Source: Candidatus Pantoea haifensis
Lineage (GTDB): Bacteria > Pseudomonadota > Gammaproteobacteria > Enterobacterales > Enterobacteriaceae
Reading direction: 5' to 3'
DNA length: 64,000 bases
Assembly (NCBI GenBank): GCA_018842655.1
Contig: JAGTWN010000004.1
Location: 124,001-188,000, forward strand
A program made the translations under genes and the position numbers. Below are positions 11,115 through 22,275 of this stretch, piece by piece. Position 1 is the first letter of the stretch; each line of letters begins with the position of its first letter. The notes under the pieces are model-generated. The model was not told the origin of the DNA. It worked only from the letters and a program-made list of their open reading frames with translations, and searched no databases.

Positions 11115-12962
11115 GTGTTAAATCGTTATCCTTTGTGGAAGTACATCATGCTGGTCGTCGTAATTATTGTCGGCCTGCTGTATGCGCTTCCCAACCTGTA
11201 TGGTGAGGATCCGGCTGTTCAAATCACTGGCGCGCGCGGTGGCGCCGCCAGTGAGCAAACGTTGGATCAGATTCAGACCGCATTAAAACAAGATAATATT
11301 CAGAGCAAATCCGTTGCGCTGGAAAATGGCGCAATCACTGCGCGTTTTGCCAACACCGATGTGCAGTTACGCGCCCGTGAAACCATTATGAAGGCGCTGG
11401 GCGAGAACTATGTTGTTGCCTTAAACCTGGCACCTGCAACGCCGCGTTGGTTGTCTTTACTGGCTGCGGAGCCAATGAAGCTTGGCCTTGATTTGCGCGG
11501 TGGCGTGCACTTCCTGATGGAAGTGGATATGGATACCGCATTAGGCAAACTGCAAGAGCAGAACGCCGATAGCCTGCGCAGTGACCTGCGCGAGAAAAGC
11601 ATCCCTTATACCAACGTCAATAAAATCGCTAATTACGGCGTGGAAATTCGTTTCCGCGACGCCGCAAGCCGTGATGCTGCTGTGAGCTGGTTAAGCTCTC
11701 GTCATCAGGATCTGGTGATTTCCAGCAGCGGCAACGATGCGCTGCGTGCGACCATGACTGACGCACGCCTCAGCGAAGCGCGTGAATATGCCGTTCAGCA
11801 GAACATCACTATCCTGCGTAATCGTGTGAATCAACTCGGCGTTGCTGAGCCGCTGGTGCAGCGTCAGGGTTCTGACCGTATCGTGGTAGAGCTACCGGGT
11901 ATTCAGGATACGGCGCGCGCGAAAGAGATTCTGGGGGCAACCGCCACGCTGGAATTCCGTCTGGTTAATACCAGCGTTGATCCAACCGCAGCGGCGAGTG
12001 GCCGTGTGCCGGGCGATTCTGAAGTGAAGGATATGCGTGATGGCCAGCCGGTGGTGCTCTACAAGCGCGTGATTCTGACCGGTGACCATATCACCGATTC
12101 GACATCAAGCATGGATGAGTACAACCAGCCACAGGTGAACATTTCACTGGATGGCGCGGGCGGCAACATCATGTCGAACTTCACCAAAGACAACATCGGC
12201 AAGCCGATGGCGACGCTGTTTGTCGAATATAAAGACAGCGGTCGTAAAGATGCCAATGGTCGTTCGATTCTGGTGAAACAGGAAGAAGTGATCAACGTCG
12301 CTAATATCCAGTCTCGCCTGGGCAACAGCTTCCGCATTACCGGTATTAACAACCCGAACGAAGCCCGTCAGCTTTCACTGCTACTGCGTGCGGGTGCGTT
12401 GATTGCGCCGATTCAGATTGTAGAAGAGCGTACCATTGGCCCAACCATGGGACAGCAAAACATTACCCAGGGCCTGGAAGCCTGTCTGTGGGGCTTGCTG
12501 GCATCCATCCTGTTTATGGTGGTGTTCTACAAAAAGTTCGGTTTGATTGCGACCAGTGCGCTGTTAGTTAACCTGGTGCTGATTGTCGGTGTGATGTCAC
12601 TGTTGCCAGGCGCAACGCTGACCATGCCAGGCATTGCCGGGATCGTGTTGACGCTGGCGGTCGCGGTTGATGCTAACGTACTGATAAACGAACGTATTAA
12701 AGAAGAACTGCGCAACGGACGTTCTGTTCAGCAGGCAATCCATGAAGGCTATAAAGGCGCTTTCTCCAGTATTGTCGATGCGAACGTTACTACCCTGATC
12801 AAAGTTATTATTCTTTACGCGGTCGGCACCGGGTCGATTAAGGGCTTTGCAATCACCACAGCAATCGGTATTGCGACGTCAATGTTCACTGCGATTATCG
12901 GTACCCGTGCCATTGTTAACCTGGTTTACGGTGGCAAACGCATCAACAAGCTGTCTATCTGA
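11115..12962 (+). CDS. secD: SecD, protein translocase subunit
   Basis: RND-type inner-membrane subunit that uses the proton gradient to help pull proteins across at the periplasmic side of SecYEG. Its 615 residues equal E. coli SecD. The order is a first membrane segment at about 9-27, the large periplasmic P1 domain ([22 protein letters not shown] near residue 120; [25 protein letters not shown] near 260), then five membrane segments from about 450, with the conserved Asp in [18 protein letters not shown] start behind AAGGGAA. It is followed ten bases later by secF. Confidence 0.97.
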   Translation: MLNRYPLWKYIMLVVVIIVGLLYALPNLYGEDPAVQITGARGGAASEQTLDQIQTALKQDNIQSKSVALENGAITARFANTDVQLRARETIMKALGENYVVALNLAPATPRWLSLLAAEPMKLGLDLRGGVHFLMEVDMDTALGKLQEQNADSLRSDLREKSIPYTNVNKIANYGVEIRFRDAASRDAAVSWLSSRHQDLVISSSGNDALRATMTDARLSEAREYAVQQNITILRNRVNQLGVAEPLVQRQGSDRIVVELPGIQDTARAKEILGATATLEFRLVNTSVDPTAAASGRVPGDSEVKDMRDGQPVVLYKRVILTGDHITDSTSSMDEYNQPQVNISLDGAGGNIMSNFTKDNIGKPMATLFVEYKDSGRKDANGRSILVKQEEVINVANIQSRLGNSFRITGINNPNEARQLSLLLRAGALIAPIQIVEERTIGPTMGQQNITQGLEACLWGLLASILFMVVFYKKFGLIATSALLVNLVLIVGVMSLLPGATLTMPGIAGIVLTLAVAVDANVLINERIKEELRNGRSVQQAIHEGYKGAFSSIVDANVTTLIKVIILYAVGTGSIKGFAITTAIGIATSMFTAIIGTRAIVNLVYGGKRINKLSI

Positions 12963-12972
12963 GGAGTGCGTT

Positions 12973-13941
12973 GTGGCACAGGACTATAATATTGAGCAGT
13001 TGAACCACGGGCGTAAAGTCGTCGACTTTATGCGCTGGGATAAACTGGCTTTTATCATTTCAGGTCTGCTGATTATCGCCGCGATTGCGATTGTTGGTGT
13101 GCGCGGTTTTAACTGGGGACTCGATTTCACTGGTGGTACGGTGATTGAGATCAACCTGGAAAAACCTGCCGATCTCGATACCTTGCGTGCTGATTTAGTG
13201 AAAGCGGGTTTTGATGAGCCGCTGGTGCAGAATTTCGGCAGCAGCCGTGACGTGATGGTTCGCATGGCACCCGTTTCCGGCCCGGCAGGTACCGAGTTAG
13301 GTAATAAAGTGGTGACGGTGATCAATCAGACCACCCAGCAAAACGCCACCGTGAAGCGTATCGAGTTTGTCGGTCCAAGCGTTGGTAGCGATTTGGCGCA
13401 GGCTGGCGCAATGGCGTTGCTATCAGCACTGATAGCGATTCTTATCTACATCGGTTTCCGCTTTGAGTGGCGTCTGGCGCTGGGTACCGTGCTGGCGCTG
13501 GCGCATGACGTCATCATCACCTGCGGCCTGTTGGCATTGTTCCGCATCGAAATCGACCTGACGATTGTCGCGTCGCTGATGTCAGTGATTGGTTATTCAC
13601 TCAACGATAAGATCGTGGTTTCTGACCGTATTCGTGAGAACTTCCGCAAGATTCGCCGCGGTTCCTCTTACGACATCACAAATGTGTCGTTGACCCAAAC
13701 GCTGAGCCGTACCTTGATCACTTCGCTGACCACGCTTGCGATGATCCTGATCCTGTTCATCTTTGGTGGTGCGCTGCTGAAAGGCTTCTCACTGACCATG
13801 TTAATTGGTGTCACCATCGGTACGATTTCGTCAATTTATGTCTCTTCAGCCCTGGCGCTGAAGCTGGGCATGAAGCGTGAACATATGCTGGTGCAAAAGG
13901 TAGAGAAAGAGGGCGCCGATCAGCCTTCGATTCTGCCTTAA
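12973..13941 (+). CDS. secF: SecF, protein translocase subunit
   Basis: Partner of SecD, with six predicted membrane segments and a smaller periplasmic domain. The 322-residue product begins [20 protein letters not shown]. The GTG start is chosen because it lies eight bases after GAGGAG and gives the conserved N terminus; the frame is open further upstream inside secD but that extension is not conserved. The DFTGGTVIE motif near residue 55 and the [21 protein letters not shown] block near 230 are intact; E. coli has Ser where this protein has Lys in LNDKIVV. It ends at a bidirectional terminator. Confidence 0.97.
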   Translation: MAQDYNIEQLNHGRKVVDFMRWDKLAFIISGLLIIAAIAIVGVRGFNWGLDFTGGTVIEINLEKPADLDTLRADLVKAGFDEPLVQNFGSSRDVMVRMAPVSGPAGTELGNKVVTVINQTTQQNATVKRIEFVGPSVGSDLAQAGAMALLSALIAILIYIGFRFEWRLALGTVLALAHDVIITCGLLALFRIEIDLTIVASLMSVIGYSLNDKIVVSDRIRENFRKIRRGSSYDITNVSLTQTLSRTLITSLTTLAMILILFIFGGALLKGFSLTMLIGVTIGTISSIYVSSALALKLGMKREHMLVQKVEKEGADQPSILP

Positions 13942-13960
13942 AAGCCTGCGGGCTATTTGA

Positions 13961-13988
13961 AAAAGGGCTGCCACTGGCAGCCCTTTTT
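13961..13988. terminator. Bidirectional terminator between secF and yajI
   Basis: GGGCTGCC/GGCAGCCC stem with a three-base loop, flanked by AAAA on the left and TTTTT on the right. It can therefore terminate both secF (+) and the convergent yajI (-). Confidence 0.85.
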
Positions 13989-13995
13989 GTTGCGC

Positions 13996-14564
13996 TTACT
14001 GCGCGACAGGAACGGTCAGGGTGGCGTTTTCGCCCGTGACATCATGTACACGTACATAACCGAGTTGCTCAGGCGATACGCCGCTGAGGCGCAGCGGAAC
14101 GCTAACTGCGCTTTGTGGCAATAACGCGGACGGCACCGCGATAGTCTGGCTAAGGCTATCGGCATTTAAAGGCTTACCGCTGGCGGGGTCCAGTTCCCCC
14201 ACACCACCGTGGCGCGTAGAGCAGGGACGGGTTTATCGCCGGTCGCACGAATATTGAGATTTGCCCGTGAACCGCTGGCTTCACTCTCAACACGTGATAA
14301 TGACAAGCGCAGCGTACCCAGCTGGGTTTGCAGTTCCACCGGCGTGTTCGCTTGCGGAACTAACCATGCGCCCTGTTGGGAATGGCTATTGAGTTGTCCC
14401 TGAATTTCCAGTGCGCTGGCCTGCGTCGTCAAATGCTGCATCTGCTGATTAAGCTGGTTCACTTCCTGATGCAGTTGATTCACTTTTGGCGAGGAAGGCG
14501 TACTGCTACAGCCGCTGAGAAATGCCAGAGACATCACCATCGGCGCCCAAACCGTCCTGATCAT
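13996..14564 (-). pseudogene. yajI: YajI-like lipoprotein (DUF3251), one frameshift
   Basis: Predicted lipoprotein with the lipobox LSGC at about residues 16-19, followed by a Gln-rich heptad-like segment (LHQEVNQLNQQMQHLTTQ) that could form a coiled coil. The function of the family is not known to me. The N-terminal part ends out of frame after ATVVWG; the rest (ELDPASGKPLNADSLSQTI ... LSGVSPEQLGYVRVHDV) resembles the E. coli YajI C terminus. The break is at a run of five C on the plus strand (14196-14200); a sixth restores 189 residues. Likely a homopolymer under-call. Confidence 0.78.
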
Positions 14565-14580
14565 AATTTATCCTTGTCGG

Positions 14581-15021
14581 TTATTTTGGAATACGTAAAA
14601 CCTGGCCTGGATAAATCTTATCAGGATGCGACAGCATTGGCTTGTTCGCTTCGAAAATCTTATTGTATTCATTAGGATTTCCATAAACCTGCTTAGAGAT
14701 CGCGCTTAAGGTATCGCCTTTTTTCACGGTATAAAGTTCAGCTTCCGGCGCGCTATCGGTTACTGTTACGTTATCTTCCACTTTGGTAATGCCTGCAACA
14801 TTACCTGCCGCGACCATAATTTTTTCTTTCAGCTCCTGAGAGACACCATCGCCACTGACGGTAACGGTATCGCCATTGACCTGCACGTTAACTTTATCAC
14901 TCTCCGGTAAGCCTAATTTATTGATGTGCTCCTGCAATTTCTTGCTCTGGTCGTCGCTGCCACCGCTGACTGCATCCCACAACTTTTCTCCCGCTTCTTT
15001 CACAAAATTAAACAAACCCAT
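14581..15021 (-). CDS. kbp: Kbp (YgaU), potassium-binding BON-LysM protein
   Basis: Small cytoplasmic potassium-binding protein linked in E. coli to growth at high K+. The 146 residues begin [18 protein letters not shown] and carry a BON domain (about 25-90, with [16 protein letters not shown]) and a C-terminal LysM domain (about 97-144, [19 protein letters not shown] ... [10 protein letters not shown]). No signal peptide is visible. GGAGGTTCT precedes the ATG. In E. coli the gene sits elsewhere (ygaU); here it lies 17 bases upstream of yajI on the same strand, so the two may be cotranscribed. Confidence 0.93.
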   Translation of the reverse strand: MGLFNFVKEAGEKLWDAVSGGSDDQSKKLQEHINKLGLPESDKVNVQVNGDTVTVSGDGVSQELKEKIMVAAGNVAGITKVEDNVTVTDSAPEAELYTVKKGDTLSAISKQVYGNPNEYNKIFEANKPMLSHPDKIYPGQVLRIPK

Positions 15022-15208
15022 AGAACCTCCAAAGTGTTATTGGTTGTGTGCCGCTTTGCGACTCTATAAGCGTAGTGGTTTTTTATCCTCTCCACTTGGG
15101 GCTTTGTCTGGTTCTCGCTGGGTTAACGGAAAGGCACGCTAATACATTTTGTTGACTCGCAGTTCGCGCTACACTATGTGGCCAATTTATCTCGCGTCAG
15201 GAAACGTC

Positions 15209-15658
15209 ATGCATTGCCCATTCTGCTCCGCTGTGGACACCAAAGTGATTGATTCTCGTCTGGTTAGTGAAGGATCGTCGGTGCGTCGTCGTCGTCAGTG
15301 TCTGGTATGCCATGAACGTTTTACCACTTTTGAGGTGGCTGAACTGGTGATGCCGCGTGTGGTAAAAAGCAACGACGTGCGTGAGCCTTTTAATGAAGAC
15401 AAACTCAGCAGCGGCATGATGAAGGCCCTGGAAAAACGCCCGGTGAGTGCCGATGCGGTGGAGAGCGCCGTTAATCATATTAAAACGCAGCTGCGTGCCA
15501 CCGGAGAGCGTGAAATTCCCAGCAAACTGATTGGTAATCTGGTGATGGACGAGCTTAAAAAACTCGATAAAGTCGCTTACATACGCTTTGCTTCGGTGTA
15601 TCGCAGCTTCGAAGATATTCGTGACTTTGGCGAAGAGATTGCCCGCTTACAGGACTGA
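15209..15658 (+). CDS. nrdR: NrdR, transcriptional repressor of ribonucleotide reductase genes
   Basis: Nucleotide-sensing repressor that binds NrdR boxes upstream of nrd operons. The 149-residue length is that of E. coli. The zinc ribbon cysteines are at 3, 6, 31 and 34, followed by the basic VRRRRQC stretch and the ATP-cone domain from about residue 49. ATG at 15209 is chosen over an upstream start because the zinc ribbon must begin MHCPFC. ribD follows after three bases. Confidence 0.96.
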   Translation: MHCPFCSAVDTKVIDSRLVSEGSSVRRRRQCLVCHERFTTFEVAELVMPRVVKSNDVREPFNEDKLSSGMMKALEKRPVSADAVESAVNHIKTQLRATGEREIPSKLIGNLVMDELKKLDKVAYIRFASVYRSFEDIRDFGEEIARLQD

Positions 15659-15661
15659 CGT

Positions 15662-16762
15662 ATGGACGAACGTTATATGGCGCGCGCGCTGGAACTGGCG
15701 CGGCGCGGTCGTTTTACCACTACCCCAAACCCAAACGTGGGGTGCGTGATCGTACGTGACGGCGACATTGTCGGTGAAGGCTGGCATCAACGCGCCGGAG
15801 AGCCACACGCCGAAATCCATGCGCTGCGCATGGCCGGAGACAAAGCGCGCGGCGCAACGGCTTACGTCACTTTAGAACCCTGCAGTCATCACGGACGCAC
15901 ACCTCCCTGCTGTGATGCGTTAATCGCCGCAGGCATCACGCGCGTCGTCGCCGCCATGCAGGATCCAAATCCCCAGGTCGCTGGCCGCGGTTTGCATCGT
16001 CTGCATCAGGCGGGCATTGATGTCAGTCACGGCTTAATGATGTCAGAAGCCGAAGCCCTTAACCGCGGATTCCTGAAGCGCATGCGTACCGGTTTTCCCT
16101 GGGTACAACTTAAGCTGGGCGCTTCCCTTGATGGGCGCACCGCCATGGCCAGCGGGGAAAGCCAGTGGATCACCTCTGCTGGTGCACGCCGCGATGTGCA
16201 AAGACTGCGTGCGCAAAGCTCGGCTATTCTCAGCAGCAGCGCCACGGTGTTAGCTGATGACCCTTCGCTTACGGTGCGCTGGTCAGAGCTTAACGCAGAG
16301 ACGCAATCTTTACTGGATCAAGCCACGCTACGCCAGCCAGTGCGGGTCATTGTCGACAGTCAAAATCGCATCACGCCGCAGCATCGTCTTATTACACAAC
16401 CGGGCGAAACCTGGCTGATGCGACAAACACCGGATCAACAGGCGTGGCCGGATAAGGTTACGCAAATTGCGGTGCCACTGCGTGAGCAGCAGCTTGATCT
16501 GGTCGCGATGATGATGCTGTTGGGTCAGCGCCAAATTAACAGCGTCTGGGTAGAGGCGGGCGCAGCCTTAGCAGGCGCACTGCTGCAAACCGGTTTGGTC
16601 GATGAATTAATAGTGTATGTTGCGCCAAAACTGTTAGGTGACAGCGGGCGCGGCTTGTGCCATCTGCCTGGTTTACAGCAACTGGCTGATGCGCCAGCGT
16701 TTTCATTTAGCGATGTCCGGCAGGTTGGACATGATTTGCGCCTGACCCTGACGCCGCAATAA
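15662..16762 (+). CDS. ribD: RibD, bifunctional riboflavin deaminase/reductase
   Basis: Carries out the second and third steps of riboflavin synthesis: deamination of the pyrimidine intermediate, then reduction of the ribosyl side chain with NADPH. The N-terminal deaminase has the zinc motif HAE (49-51) and [12 protein letters not shown] (about 72-83). The C-terminal reductase (from about 147) has [16 protein letters not shown] and the later [12 protein letters not shown] block. Its 366 residues are one fewer than E. coli RibD. It forms an operon with nrdR; ribH follows after a 90-base gap. Confidence 0.96.
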   Translation: MDERYMARALELARRGRFTTTPNPNVGCVIVRDGDIVGEGWHQRAGEPHAEIHALRMAGDKARGATAYVTLEPCSHHGRTPPCCDALIAAGITRVVAAMQDPNPQVAGRGLHRLHQAGIDVSHGLMMSEAEALNRGFLKRMRTGFPWVQLKLGASLDGRTAMASGESQWITSAGARRDVQRLRAQSSAILSSSATVLADDPSLTVRWSELNAETQSLLDQATLRQPVRVIVDSQNRITPQHRLITQPGETWLMRQTPDQQAWPDKVTQIAVPLREQQLDLVAMMMLLGQRQINSVWVEAGAALAGALLQTGLVDELIVYVAPKLLGDSGRGLCHLPGLQQLADAPAFSFSDVRQVGHDLRLTLTPQ

Positions 16763-16851
16763 TCAAGGCGGAAAAGCGAGAGCACGCCGCCGAAGAGTAT
16801 GATAGAATCCGCCCCCTGCGCGGGGCCAATCAAACCCCTGAAAGGATAAGT

Positions 16852-17322
16852 ATGAAAGTTATCGAAGCTGCTGTTGCTACGCCAGAGGCCAGTGTTGCCA
16901 TCGTTATCGCGCGTTTTAACAACTTCATTAATGACAGCCTGCTGGATGGCGCGGTCGATGCCCTGAAGCGTATCGGCCAGGTTAAAGATGACAACATCAC
17001 CGTTGTTTGGGTTCCGGGTGCTTATGAACTGCCACTGGCAGCGCGTGCACTGGCTCAAACCGCTAAATATGATGCTGTGATCGCGCTGGGCACCGTCATT
17101 CGCGGCGGTACTGCACATTTTGAATATGTTGCGGGTGAAGCCAGCTCCGGTATTGCCAGCGTAGCCATGAACAGCGACATTCCGGTTGCATTTGGCGTGC
17201 TGACCACCGAAAACATCGAGCAGGCCATTGAGCGTGCTGGTACCAAAGCCGGTAATAAAGGTGCCGAAGCGGCCCTGACCGCGCTCGAAATGATTAACGT
17301 ATTGAAAGCCATCAAAGCCTGA
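16852..17322 (+). CDS. ribH: RibH, 6,7-dimethyl-8-ribityllumazine synthase
   Basis: Condenses the RibD/phosphatase product with dihydroxybutanone phosphate in the penultimate step of riboflavin synthesis; the enzyme forms a 60-mer capsid in relatives. The 156 residues match the E. coli protein (also named RibE), with [33 protein letters not shown] and the catalytic-region motif [19 protein letters not shown] near residue 80-98. A good AAAGGATAAGT site precedes the ATG. nusB follows after 19 bases. Confidence 0.96.
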   Translation: MKVIEAAVATPEASVAIVIARFNNFINDSLLDGAVDALKRIGQVKDDNITVVWVPGAYELPLAARALAQTAKYDAVIALGTVIRGGTAHFEYVAGEASSGIASVAMNSDIPVAFGVLTTENIEQAIERAGTKAGNKGAEAALTALEMINVLKAIKA

Positions 17323-17341
17323 TTTTTGTAAGGGGAATTTT

Positions 17342-17761
17342 GTGAAACCTGCTGCTCGTCGTCGCGCCCGTGAGTGCGCTGTCCAGGCGCTTTACTCCTG
17401 GCAGTTGTCTAACAACGACATTGCCGATGTGGAATACCAGTTTCTGGCGGAACAAGACGTCAAAGACGTCGACATTACCTATTTCCGCGAACTACTGTCC
17501 GGTGTGGCGACCAACAGCGCGTATCTGGATGGTCTGATGAAACCTTACCTGTCGCGCCAGCTTGAAGAGCTGGGCCAGGTAGAAAAAGCTATCCTGCGTA
17601 TATCGCTGTATGAACTGAGCAAGCGCGATGATGTGCCTTATAAAGTGGCCATCAACGAAGGGATTGAGCTGGCAAAAGTGTTCGGCGCTGAAGACAGCCA
17701 TAAATTCGTCAACGGCGTGCTGGATAAAGCCGCTCCACAGATTCGACCCAATCGTAAATAA
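17342..17761 (+). CDS. nusB: NusB, transcription antitermination factor
   Basis: Binds boxA RNA with S10 (NusE) to support antitermination on ribosomal RNA operons. The 139-residue, all-helical protein begins [21 protein letters not shown], including the Arg-rich RNA-binding N terminus, and ends [11 protein letters not shown], collinear with E. coli NusB. GTG start 8 bases after AGGGGA. A strong terminator follows 2 bases after the stop. Confidence 0.96.
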   Translation: MKPAARRRARECAVQALYSWQLSNNDIADVEYQFLAEQDVKDVDITYFRELLSGVATNSAYLDGLMKPYLSRQLEELGQVEKAILRISLYELSKRDDVPYKVAINEGIELAKVFGAEDSHKFVNGVLDKAAPQIRPNRK

Positions 17762-17763
17762 TT

Positions 17764-17791
17764 AAAAAAGGCCGGCTTGCCGGCCTTTTTT
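17764..17791 (+). terminator. Rho-independent terminator after nusB
   Basis: GGCCGG/CCGGCC stem with CTTG loop, preceded by six A and followed by six T. It ends the nrdR-ribD-ribH-nusB cluster; thiL begins 26 bases further on. Confidence 0.9.
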
Positions 17792-17817
17792 CATGAATGG
17801 TTAAGCGGAACGCAACT

Positions 17818-18795
17818 ATGTCTTGTGGTGAATTTGAACTCATCGCACGCTATTTCAATCGCAGAACGCGCAGCCGTCGTGATGTCGAAACCGGCATTGG
17901 TGATGATTGTGCGCTTATGAGCGTGCCAGAAAAACAGATGCTGGCAATCAGCACCGATACGCTGGTGGCGGGTGTCCACTTCCTGCGTGATATCCATCCT
18001 GCCGATTTAGGCTACAAAGCTCTGGCGGTTAATCTGAGCGATCTCGCTGCGATGGGCGCCGATCCAGCCTGGCTGACGCTGGCGATGACGTTGCCAGAGG
18101 TTGATGAGTCCTGGCTGGCGGCCTTCAGTGAAAGCCTGTTCGAGCTGCTGGAATATTATGATATGCAGCTTATTGGCGGCGATACCACACGCGGACCGCT
18201 TAGCCTGACCCTGGGTATTCACGGTTTAGTGCCGCAGGGACGTGCGCTGAAACGGTCTGGCGCTAAACCCGGTGACTGGATTTATGTCACCGGCACGTTA
18301 GGTGACAGCGCGGCAGGGCTGGCGTTATTGCAGCACCACAAACGCATCAACGATCCCGCCGTCCATGAAGCACTGATCAAGCGCCATTTGCGTCCAATGC
18401 CGCGAATTCTGCAGGGCCAGGCGTTACGGCCTTTGGCATCATCGGCAATTGATCTTTCTGATGGTTTAATCTCTGATCTCGGCCATATCCTGAAAGCCAG
18501 CGGATGTGGTGCACGCATTAATCTGGATGCCTTGCCGCTGTCGTCAGCACTGCGCGATCACTTCGAACCCGAGCAGGTGCTGCGCTGGGCGCTGAGTGGC
18601 GGTGAAGATTACGAACTGTGCTTTACTGTGCCGGAAGTACACCGTGGGGCGCTGGATGTGGCACTTGGGCATCTCGGCGTGACCTATACCTGTATCGGCC
18701 AGATGGTAGCGGAATCTGAAGGTTTGACATTACTGACGGATGGCAAGCCTGTGGTTTTTAGTCACAAAGGATTTGACCATTTTGACGCTCGATAA
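17818..18795 (+). CDS. thiL: ThiL, thiamin-monophosphate kinase
   Basis: Phosphorylates thiamin monophosphate to the active cofactor thiamin diphosphate with ATP. The 325 residues equal E. coli ThiL. Conserved motifs are GIGDDCALM near residue 27, the [11 protein letters not shown] segment near 45, [14 protein letters not shown] near 70, [11 protein letters not shown] near 120 and [14 protein letters not shown] near 205. The ATG at 17818 ([13 protein letters not shown]) matches the family start; the frame is open a further 21 bases upstream. The 3' end overlaps pgpA by 23 bases. Confidence 0.96.
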   Translation: MSCGEFELIARYFNRRTRSRRDVETGIGDDCALMSVPEKQMLAISTDTLVAGVHFLRDIHPADLGYKALAVNLSDLAAMGADPAWLTLAMTLPEVDESWLAAFSESLFELLEYYDMQLIGGDTTRGPLSLTLGIHGLVPQGRALKRSGAKPGDWIYVTGTLGDSAAGLALLQHHKRINDPAVHEALIKRHLRPMPRILQGQALRPLASSAIDLSDGLISDLGHILKASGCGARINLDALPLSSALRDHFEPEQVLRWALSGGEDYELCFTVPEVHRGALDVALGHLGVTYTCIGQMVAESEGLTLLTDGKPVVFSHKGFDHFDAR

Positions 18796-19276
18796 AGATT
18801 TGGCAAAAAGCCGCTTACGCATGAGCAATCCCTGGCATCTGCTGGCGACCGGCTTTGGCAGCGGATTGAGTCCTTATGTGCCGGGCACCATGGGTTCGCT
18901 GGCGGCGATTCCCTTCTGGTGGCTAATGACCTGGTTACCCCAGGACCTTTATTCACTGGTGGTGTTGCTGGGCATTAGCGTAGGCGTTTATCTCTGTCAC
19001 CGTACGGCGAAAGATATGGGGGTCCACGATCACGGCAGTATTGTCTGGGATGAGTTCATTGGTATGTGGATCACGCTGATGGCGATTCCGGTGAATAGCT
19101 GGCAGTGGGTGCTTGCAGGTTTCGTGCTGTTTCGTATCCTTGATATGTGGAAGCCGTGGCCAATCCGCTGGTTTGATCGCAACGTGCACGGTGGCATGGG
19201 GATCATGGTAGATGACATTATTGCCGGGATCCTCGCCGCGGCGATGTTATATGGGGCAGGACATTACTGGGCTTAA
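18773..19276 (+). CDS. pgpA: PgpA, phosphatidylglycerophosphatase A
   Basis: Inner-membrane phosphatase that converts phosphatidylglycerophosphate to phosphatidylglycerol. The 167 residues carry [22 protein letters not shown] and the catalytic-region block [18 protein letters not shown], then [17 protein letters not shown]. The start is read as TTG at 18773 because it follows ACAAAGG at normal spacing and gives [14 protein letters not shown], collinear with the E. coli N terminus. An ATG at 18822 (MSNPWHLL) is the alternative. The overlap with thiL suggests translational coupling. Confidence 0.93.
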   Translation: MTILTLDKDLAKSRLRMSNPWHLLATGFGSGLSPYVPGTMGSLAAIPFWWLMTWLPQDLYSLVVLLGISVGVYLCHRTAKDMGVHDHGSIVWDEFIGMWITLMAIPVNSWQWVLAGFVLFRILDMWKPWPIRWFDRNVHGGMGIMVDDIIAGILAAAMLYGAGHYWA

Positions 19277-19326
19277 TTTTTTCCTCTCCCACAACCGGGA
19301 GAGGAGATAACGGCAAGCCTGTTCAG

Positions 19327-20300
19327 TTATTCAAATCCCACCACCGGATGCGGTTGATAGACACTTTCCAGCTCGGCAATATCGTTTGAATCCAGCTCAA
19401 CCTCCACCGCCTTCAGTAAATCGTCCAGCTGCTGCGCACGTGAAGCGCCAATGATCGGTGCGGTTACTGCCGGTTTGTGCAGTAGCCACGCCAGCGCGAT
19501 CTGTGCACGGCTCACGCCTTTATCGGCGGCGAGGGTTTCAACTCGCTGCGCAATCGCGGCATCATTTTCTTCGGTGGATGAATACAGCTTTTTTGTCACC
19601 TCATCAGAGACTGAACGCGCTGTCGTTTCCCCCATGGGCGGGTCAGTTTGCCTCGCGCCAGCGGACTCCAGGGTAAAACGGCAACGTTTTCAGCCAGACA
19701 GAGCGGGTGCATTTCGTTTTCTTCTTCGCGCTGAATCAAATTGTATTGATCCTGCATGCTGACGAAACGCGACCAGTTTTGGCGATCCTGCATCTCCAGC
19801 GCCTGGGCAAACTGGCTGGCGTGCATGGAGGATGCGCCGATATAACGCGCCTTACCCGATTTCACCACGTCATGCAGCGCCTCAAGCGTCTCTTCAAGCG
19901 GCGTGTCGTAATCCCAGCGGTGAATTTGCAGTAAATCTACATACTCCATGCCGAGTCGCTGCAGGCTGTCATCGATCGATTGCAGGATATTTTTACGCGA
20001 CAGGCCCTGGGAAAGATTACTCATCGGAAAATAGACTTTGGTCGCGACCACAATCTCTTCGCGGCGGGCAAAATCTTTGAGTGCACGACCCACAATCTCT
20101 TCGCTGCTGCCATCGGAGTAGCTGTTTGCAGTATCAAAGAAGTTAATCCCGGCGTCCAGAGCCTGGCGAATTAACGGACGGCTGCTCTCTTCAGGTAATG
20201 TCCAGGCATGATTGCCCCGTTCTGGTTCGCCAAAGGTCATACAACCCAGGCAAAGACGCGAAATATGCAGATCGGTAGTACCGAGTTGGATCGTTTTCAT
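19327..20300 (-). pseudogene. yajO: YajO-like aldo/keto reductase, one frameshift
   Basis: NADPH-dependent aldo/keto reductase of the YajO type; E. coli YajO has been connected to 1-deoxyxylulose phosphate/thiamin metabolism and its gene also adjoins dxs. The first part contains FDTANSYSDGSSEEIVGRAL (catalytic Asp/Tyr region) and the QIHRWDYDTPLEETLEAL block and ends out of frame after LTRPWG. The second part (ETTARSVSDEV ... WLLHKPAVTAPIIGASRAQQL ... YQPHPVVGFE) finishes the barrel. The break lies in five C on the plus strand (19629-19633); a sixth gives 324 residues, the E. coli length. Probably intact in the organism. Confidence 0.87.
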
Positions 20301-20392
20301 GATGGCTCCTGCGCAAATTCAGGGGGAATTCGGGAAAGCATTAATCATAGCAGTCGTGTCGCTCCCCGACTGAAGAGCGACACGTAAGGAGA

Positions 20393-22256
20393 TTATTGGG
20401 CGAGCCAGGCCGCAATGTGCTGCTGGATACCTTCTGCATCCAGTTGATAGTCGTGACGGATTTCTTCCTGCGTTCCCTGAGGAATAAATTCATCAGGCAG
20501 GCCGAGGTTCAGAACCGGCACGCGCAGACGCTTAGCCATAATAAATTCATTCACACCGCTGCCCGCGCCACCCTTGATCGCGCCTTCTTCCAGCGTGATT
20601 AACGCATCATGGCTACCCGCCAGCTCAGTGATCAGATGTTCATCAAGCGGTTTCACGAAACGCATATCTACCAGTGTGGCGTTAAGCGTTTCAGCCGCAG
20701 CAGCAGCTTCAGGCAACAGCGTACCGAAGTTAAGGATCGCGAGCTTTTCACCCTCACGTTTCACTATGCCTTTACCAAGTGGCAAACTCTTCAGCGGTTC
20801 CAGCGCCGTGCCGATGCCCGTACCGCGCGGATAACGTACCGCGCTTGGGCCATCCTGATAGTGATAGCCGGTATAAAGCATCTGCCGACACTCATTTTCG
20901 TTGCTTGGCGTCATGATGACCATGTCAGGTACGCAGCGCAGATAAGCCAGATCGAAAGCGCCCTGATGCGTTTGACCATCCGCACCCACGATACCGCCGC
21001 GATCGATGGCAAACAGCACCGGCAGTTTCTGGATAGCGACGTCATGGATAACCTGATCGTAAGCGCGCTGCAGGAAAGTCGAATAAATCGCCACAATCGG
21101 TTTATAACCGCCAATTGCCATGCCCGCTGCAAACGTAACGGCGTGCTGCTCGGCTATCGCGACGTCAAAATACTGCTTCGGATAGTCGCGTGAGAAGCCG
21201 ACCATACCCGAACCTTCGCGCATCGCAGGCGTGATCGCCATCAGTTTGGGATCATCAGCCGCCATTTCACACAGCCAGTTGCCGAATATTTTGGAGTAGC
21301 TCGGCAATCCTTCGGCACTCTTAGGCAGCGCACCGCTGGCGGGATCGAATTTAGGTACTGCGTGCCAGGTAATCGGATCTTCTTCGGCAGGGGCGTAACC
21401 TTTGCCTTTTTTGGTCATGATGTGCAGAAACTGCGGCCCTTTCAGGCTGCGCATATTGGACAAGGTATTAACCAGCGTCAGCACATCGTGACCATCAACG
21501 GGGCCAATATAGTTAAAGCCCAGCTCTTCAAACAGTGTGCCCGGCACGACCATGCCTTTCAAATGCTCTTCGGTGCGTCTCACCAGCTCTTTGATGGGGG
21601 AAGGCCGGTCAGCACTCGCTTGCCGCCTTCACGCAGGCGTGAATAGGTTTTTCCCGACAAAATCTGCGCCAGGCGATTATTCAGTGCACCCACGTTCTCA
21701 GAGATCGACATCTCGTTATCGTTGAGGATCACCAGCATGTCTGGTTTGATATCCCCGGCATGGTTCATGGCTTCGAACGCCATCCCAGCGGTGATCGCGC
21801 CATCGCCGATGATGCAGGCGGTGCGGCGGCCCAGACCTTCGCGCTCTGCCGCCGCAGCCATACCGAGTCCGGCACTGATTGAAGTAGAAGAGTGGCCCAC
21901 ACTCAGTACGTCATATTCACTTTCGCCGCGCCAGGGAAAGGATGAACGCCATTTTTCTGGCGAATGGTGCCGATGCGATCGCGACGTCCGGTCAAAATTT
22001 TGTGCGGGTAGGCCTGGTGGCCCACGTCCCACACCAGATGATCAAACGGCGTGTTATAGACATAATGCAGCGCAACGGTCAGTTCAACGACGCCCAAACC
22101 CGAAGCGAAGTGACCGCTTGAGCGGCTCACGCTGTCTAACAGATACTGACGCAGCTCATCACACAGCGCCGGCAATTTCTCTTTCGGCAGAGAGCGCAGC
22201 TCCTGAACCGTGTTCGCCAGCGCCAGTGTCGGGTATTTAGCAATATCAAAACTCAT
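20393..22256 (-). pseudogene. dxs: Dxs, 1-deoxy-D-xylulose-5-phosphate synthase, two frameshifts
   Basis: Thiamin-diphosphate enzyme that condenses pyruvate and glyceraldehyde 3-phosphate, the entry to isoprenoid, thiamin and pyridoxal synthesis. The protein begins [20 protein letters not shown]. Three frame segments cover it: to VHPFP, then [18 protein letters not shown] ... [18 protein letters not shown] (ThDP motif) ... TGLPP, then the transketolase-like C terminus with [19 protein letters not shown]. The breaks are at GGG (21934-21936) and five G (21596-21600) on the plus strand. One base added at each gives 621 residues, about the E. coli length. As Dxs should be essential here, these breaks are almost certainly sequence errors. 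It lies downstream of ispA and xseB, the usual operon. Confidence 0.92.
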
Positions 22257-22275
22257 CAGAGACTCATTATGGAAG

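Noticed and set aside
19286-19306. CCTCTCCC/GGGAGAGG hairpin between pgpA and yajO as a terminator
   Set aside because: No T run follows it on either strand. It may be an RNA hairpin but is not supported as a terminator.
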